Assembly (NCBI GenBank): GCA_023393485.1
Contig: JAEWLD010000076.1
Location: 1 to 6,879, forward strand
DNA: 6,879 nt
Source of the DNA: Bacteroidota bacterium
Lineage (GTDB): Bacteria > Bacteroidota > Bacteroidia > Flavobacteriales > Flavobacteriaceae
Reading direction: 5' to 3'
A model generated the notes under the pieces. The model was not told where the DNA came from. It searched no databases and saw nothing but the letters and a program-made list of their open reading frames with translations. The position numbers and the translations under genes were made by a program. The first letter of the stretch is position 1; the number at the start of each line of letters is the position of its first letter. Of this stretch, positions 5,318-6,879 are shown piece after piece.

Positions 5318-6879
5318 TTATTCTTTGACGATTTTTATCGTTTTTGTTTTTTCGCCAGCTGAAATTTTCACAAGATAAGTTCCGGTCCGCAAGGACGATA
5401 AATCGAGTTGCGCTGCACTACCCGACGGTGTAAAAGTCACTATTTGCTGACCCAGTAAATTGAATACTTTTACGCTTGTCAGGTTTTGGATGTAGGACAA
5501 ATTCAAAGTTGATTTTACCGGATTCGGATAAAACACAAACCCTGGGTCATCAAAAGAAACATGTCCTAACGAAGCGTCGTAAGCCGAAATCCTGAAAGCG
5601 CCGATGGCATCGTTGGCATATTCCCAGGCGCGCGCGTAAATGACAGTTCCGGGTGTCAGGCCGCTAAGTACCATTTTGGAAAACGCACCTTCGCCTTCGT
5701 CGTCACTGCAACCAAGCGATGTCAATCCCGTACAATCGCCTGAATAGACCGCAAGGCCTGTGTCTGCAATGGCAGAGCCGGTTTCAAGACGCGTTTCGAT
5801 GGTCAGGCTGCCACTCGCCGGAACCGTGGTGCTGTACCAGATATCGCCGCCAAAATTGAATGCCGCGCAATCAGGCGTTGGCTGCCCGAGTGATTGCGTT
5901 GCGCCTGCATTGGTCGCCACGAGCGAATAGTCGTCAAAAGTCCCACCGACGGTGAGCGAATACGCAGCCGGGCATTCATCGTTTTCAACCGGTTCAGGCA
6001 TCGTCACAAATGAATACGGACCGGCCCAAACGCTGTCGCCAGTCAAATCACAATGCGCCAGAACGTAGAAATCATAAGCGGTTTCAGGAGTTAATCCGTC
6101 GACTACCAGCGGGCTGCTCACATTCAGGTGCGTCGCCGTTCCCGGAGTACCGCCAGCAGGCGTAAAGAATACGTCCCAACTGGTTTGGCCGCACGCACTT
6201 TCCCACTGCAATTGCGCTGCGTATGCGGCAACTGTGGTTGTGCCCAATTCCAAAGCGATCGGGCAAGTGGACTGAGCCGCGATGGTGATATCATAATCTT
6301 CCGTTTCGCCATAGCCGTAGTTGTCACACGGATCTATTTCAATCCCGGCTGTATTCCATACGTCGCGAATACGCATGCGATGCAAGCCAGCAGGCGCGTC
6401 ACATCCAAGCCCAATTGTATAGATGGCCGTACCAAATGCAGCGGTTTGAGTAGTGGTATATCCGACGCGTTCATCAGTCGAGAAAACCGAATCATCATTA
6501 AAGTCAATCCAGACCGCCGAATTTTGCTGGCCAAAACTGCCAGCGGTCACCTGTATTTCATACGAAGTGCCGGCTTCAAGGGTTGCAGTATAATTGGGCT
6601 GGCCGGTAAAGTAAATGTAAGCCGGGTTTTCGGGAGCCGTACCTGTATTATTGCTAAGTGTTGTTCCGGTTATGACGATGTTTGAAATGAGGTCTCCATC
6701 GGTTTTTCCGAAAGTATATGTCGGCAAACAATAGCAGTTCACGGTTGACATCAAAACAGTAACCGGATTGCTCGTTGCAGATTCGCCAAACGCACAGGTC
6801 ACAACTGCCTGGTAAGTGGTCTGCCCGTTTTGGGACACCACGATTTCAGGCATGGTCGCTTTGTCGATGTCGGTAAAAT
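5318..6879 (-). CDS. Secreted T9SS type A sorting-domain protein, N-terminus outside window
   Basis: This is the C-terminal part of a large secreted or surface protein exported by the type IX secretion system. The frame is open through the right edge (FTDIDKAT precedes the Met codon at 6853), so that Met is internal. Numbered from it, the first 33 residues (TYQAVVTCAFGESATSNPVTV) look like the last strands of an Ig-like domain. They are followed by a GEVED-type domain (about 40-192, starting with a CYC motif, containing WIDFNDD and ending GETEDYDITI), a fibronectin type III-like domain (about 197-284) and a beta-rich domain opening NDECPAA (about 290-425) that resembles pre-peptidase C-terminal modules. 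Last comes the type A sorting domain (about 439-511) with FYPNPVKSTL, VFNLLGQQ, LDLSSLRTGTYLVKI and a lysine-rich end. Numerous cysteines suggest disulphides outside the cell. Any enzymatic domain would lie beyond the window; adhesion or a peptidase cargo are both possible. Confidence 0.92.
   Translation of the reverse strand, partial: FTDIDKATMPEIVVSQNGQTTYQAVVTCAFGESATSNPVTVLMSTVNCYCLPTYTFGKTDGDLISNIVITGTTLSNNTGTAPENPAYIYFTGQPNYTATLEAGTSYEIQVTAGSFGQQNSAVWIDFNDDSVFSTDERVGYTTTQTAAFGTAIYTIGLGCDAPAGLHRMRIRDVWNTAGIEIDPCDNYGYGETEDYDITIAAQSTCPIALELGTTTVAAYAAQLQWESACGQTSWDVFFTPAGGTPGTATHLNVSSPLVVDGLTPETAYDFYVLAHCDLTGDSVWAGPYSFVTMPEPVENDECPAAYSLTVGGTFDDYSLVATNAGATQSLGQPTPDCAAFNFGGDIWYSTTVPASGSLTIETRLETGSAIADTGLAVYSGDCTGLTSLGCSDDEGEGAFSKMVLSGLTPGTVIYARAWEYANDAIGAFRISAYDASLGHVSFDDPGFVFYPNPVKSTLNLSYIQNLTSVKVFNLLGQQIVTFTPSGSAAQLDLSSLRTGTYLVKISAGEKTKTIKIVKE

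Noticed and set aside
6128..6685. A 185-codon open frame on the + strand opposite the T9SS protein
   Set aside because: The composition is arginine-, serine- and cysteine-rich with no domain, as expected of an antisense shadow; the minus-strand frame encodes clear GEVED and FnIII-like modules.
1..6879. A CRISPR array, IS element, tRNA or phage-defence cassette
   Set aside because: I looked for regular direct repeats, terminal inverted repeats with a transposase, tRNA-like clover-leaf sequences and defence-type domains, and saw none; non-coding gaps are all under 80 bases.

Overview
The window looks like a chromosomal segment of a Bacteroidota bacterium, most likely in the Flavobacteriia. The reasons are a C-terminal type IX secretion (T9SS) sorting domain, a GEVED-type secreted adhesin architecture, a kinase-first two-component operon of the RprX/RprY kind, almost no recognisable Shine-Dalgarno sequences, and MiaA/CoaE sequences with Bacteroidota-style motifs. 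Species cannot be assigned from the sequence alone.

Layout, left to right. The + strand carries the 3' end of a voltage-gated-type potassium channel with a zinc-ribbon tail (1-315). It overlaps miaA (312-1226), the tRNA A37 dimethylallyltransferase, by an ATGA. A hairpin terminator at about 1225-1256 separates miaA from a convergent minus-strand block. Read in its own direction, that block starts at the right edge with the 3' part of a large secreted T9SS cargo protein (5318-6879, N-terminus outside the window). That gene ends at a strong terminator (5268-5299). Next come a family 2 glycosyltransferase (about 5239-4241), coaE (4244-3660, ATGA overlap with the glycosyltransferase), a 71-bp AT-rich gap with tandem TTAAC repeats, a membrane sensor histidine kinase (3588-2011) and its OmpR-type response regulator (1979-1254). 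No tRNA, rRNA, CRISPR array, IS element or pseudogene was found.

Functional picture. Most of the window is ordinary core content: CoA biosynthesis, tRNA modification, a two-component sensor pair and ion transport. The secreted T9SS protein is the most accessory-like gene. The kinase and regulator almost certainly work together. The 11-bp-phased repeats just upstream of them are a plausible operator for the regulator itself, which would make the pair autoregulated; this is an inference. The glycosyltransferase and coaE are probably translationally coupled, without an obvious metabolic link.

I did not find a convincing previously undescribed system. The items most worth a second look are the phased repeats upstream of the kinase, the zinc-ribbon channel tail, and the stop codon of the regulator lying inside a shared bidirectional terminator.
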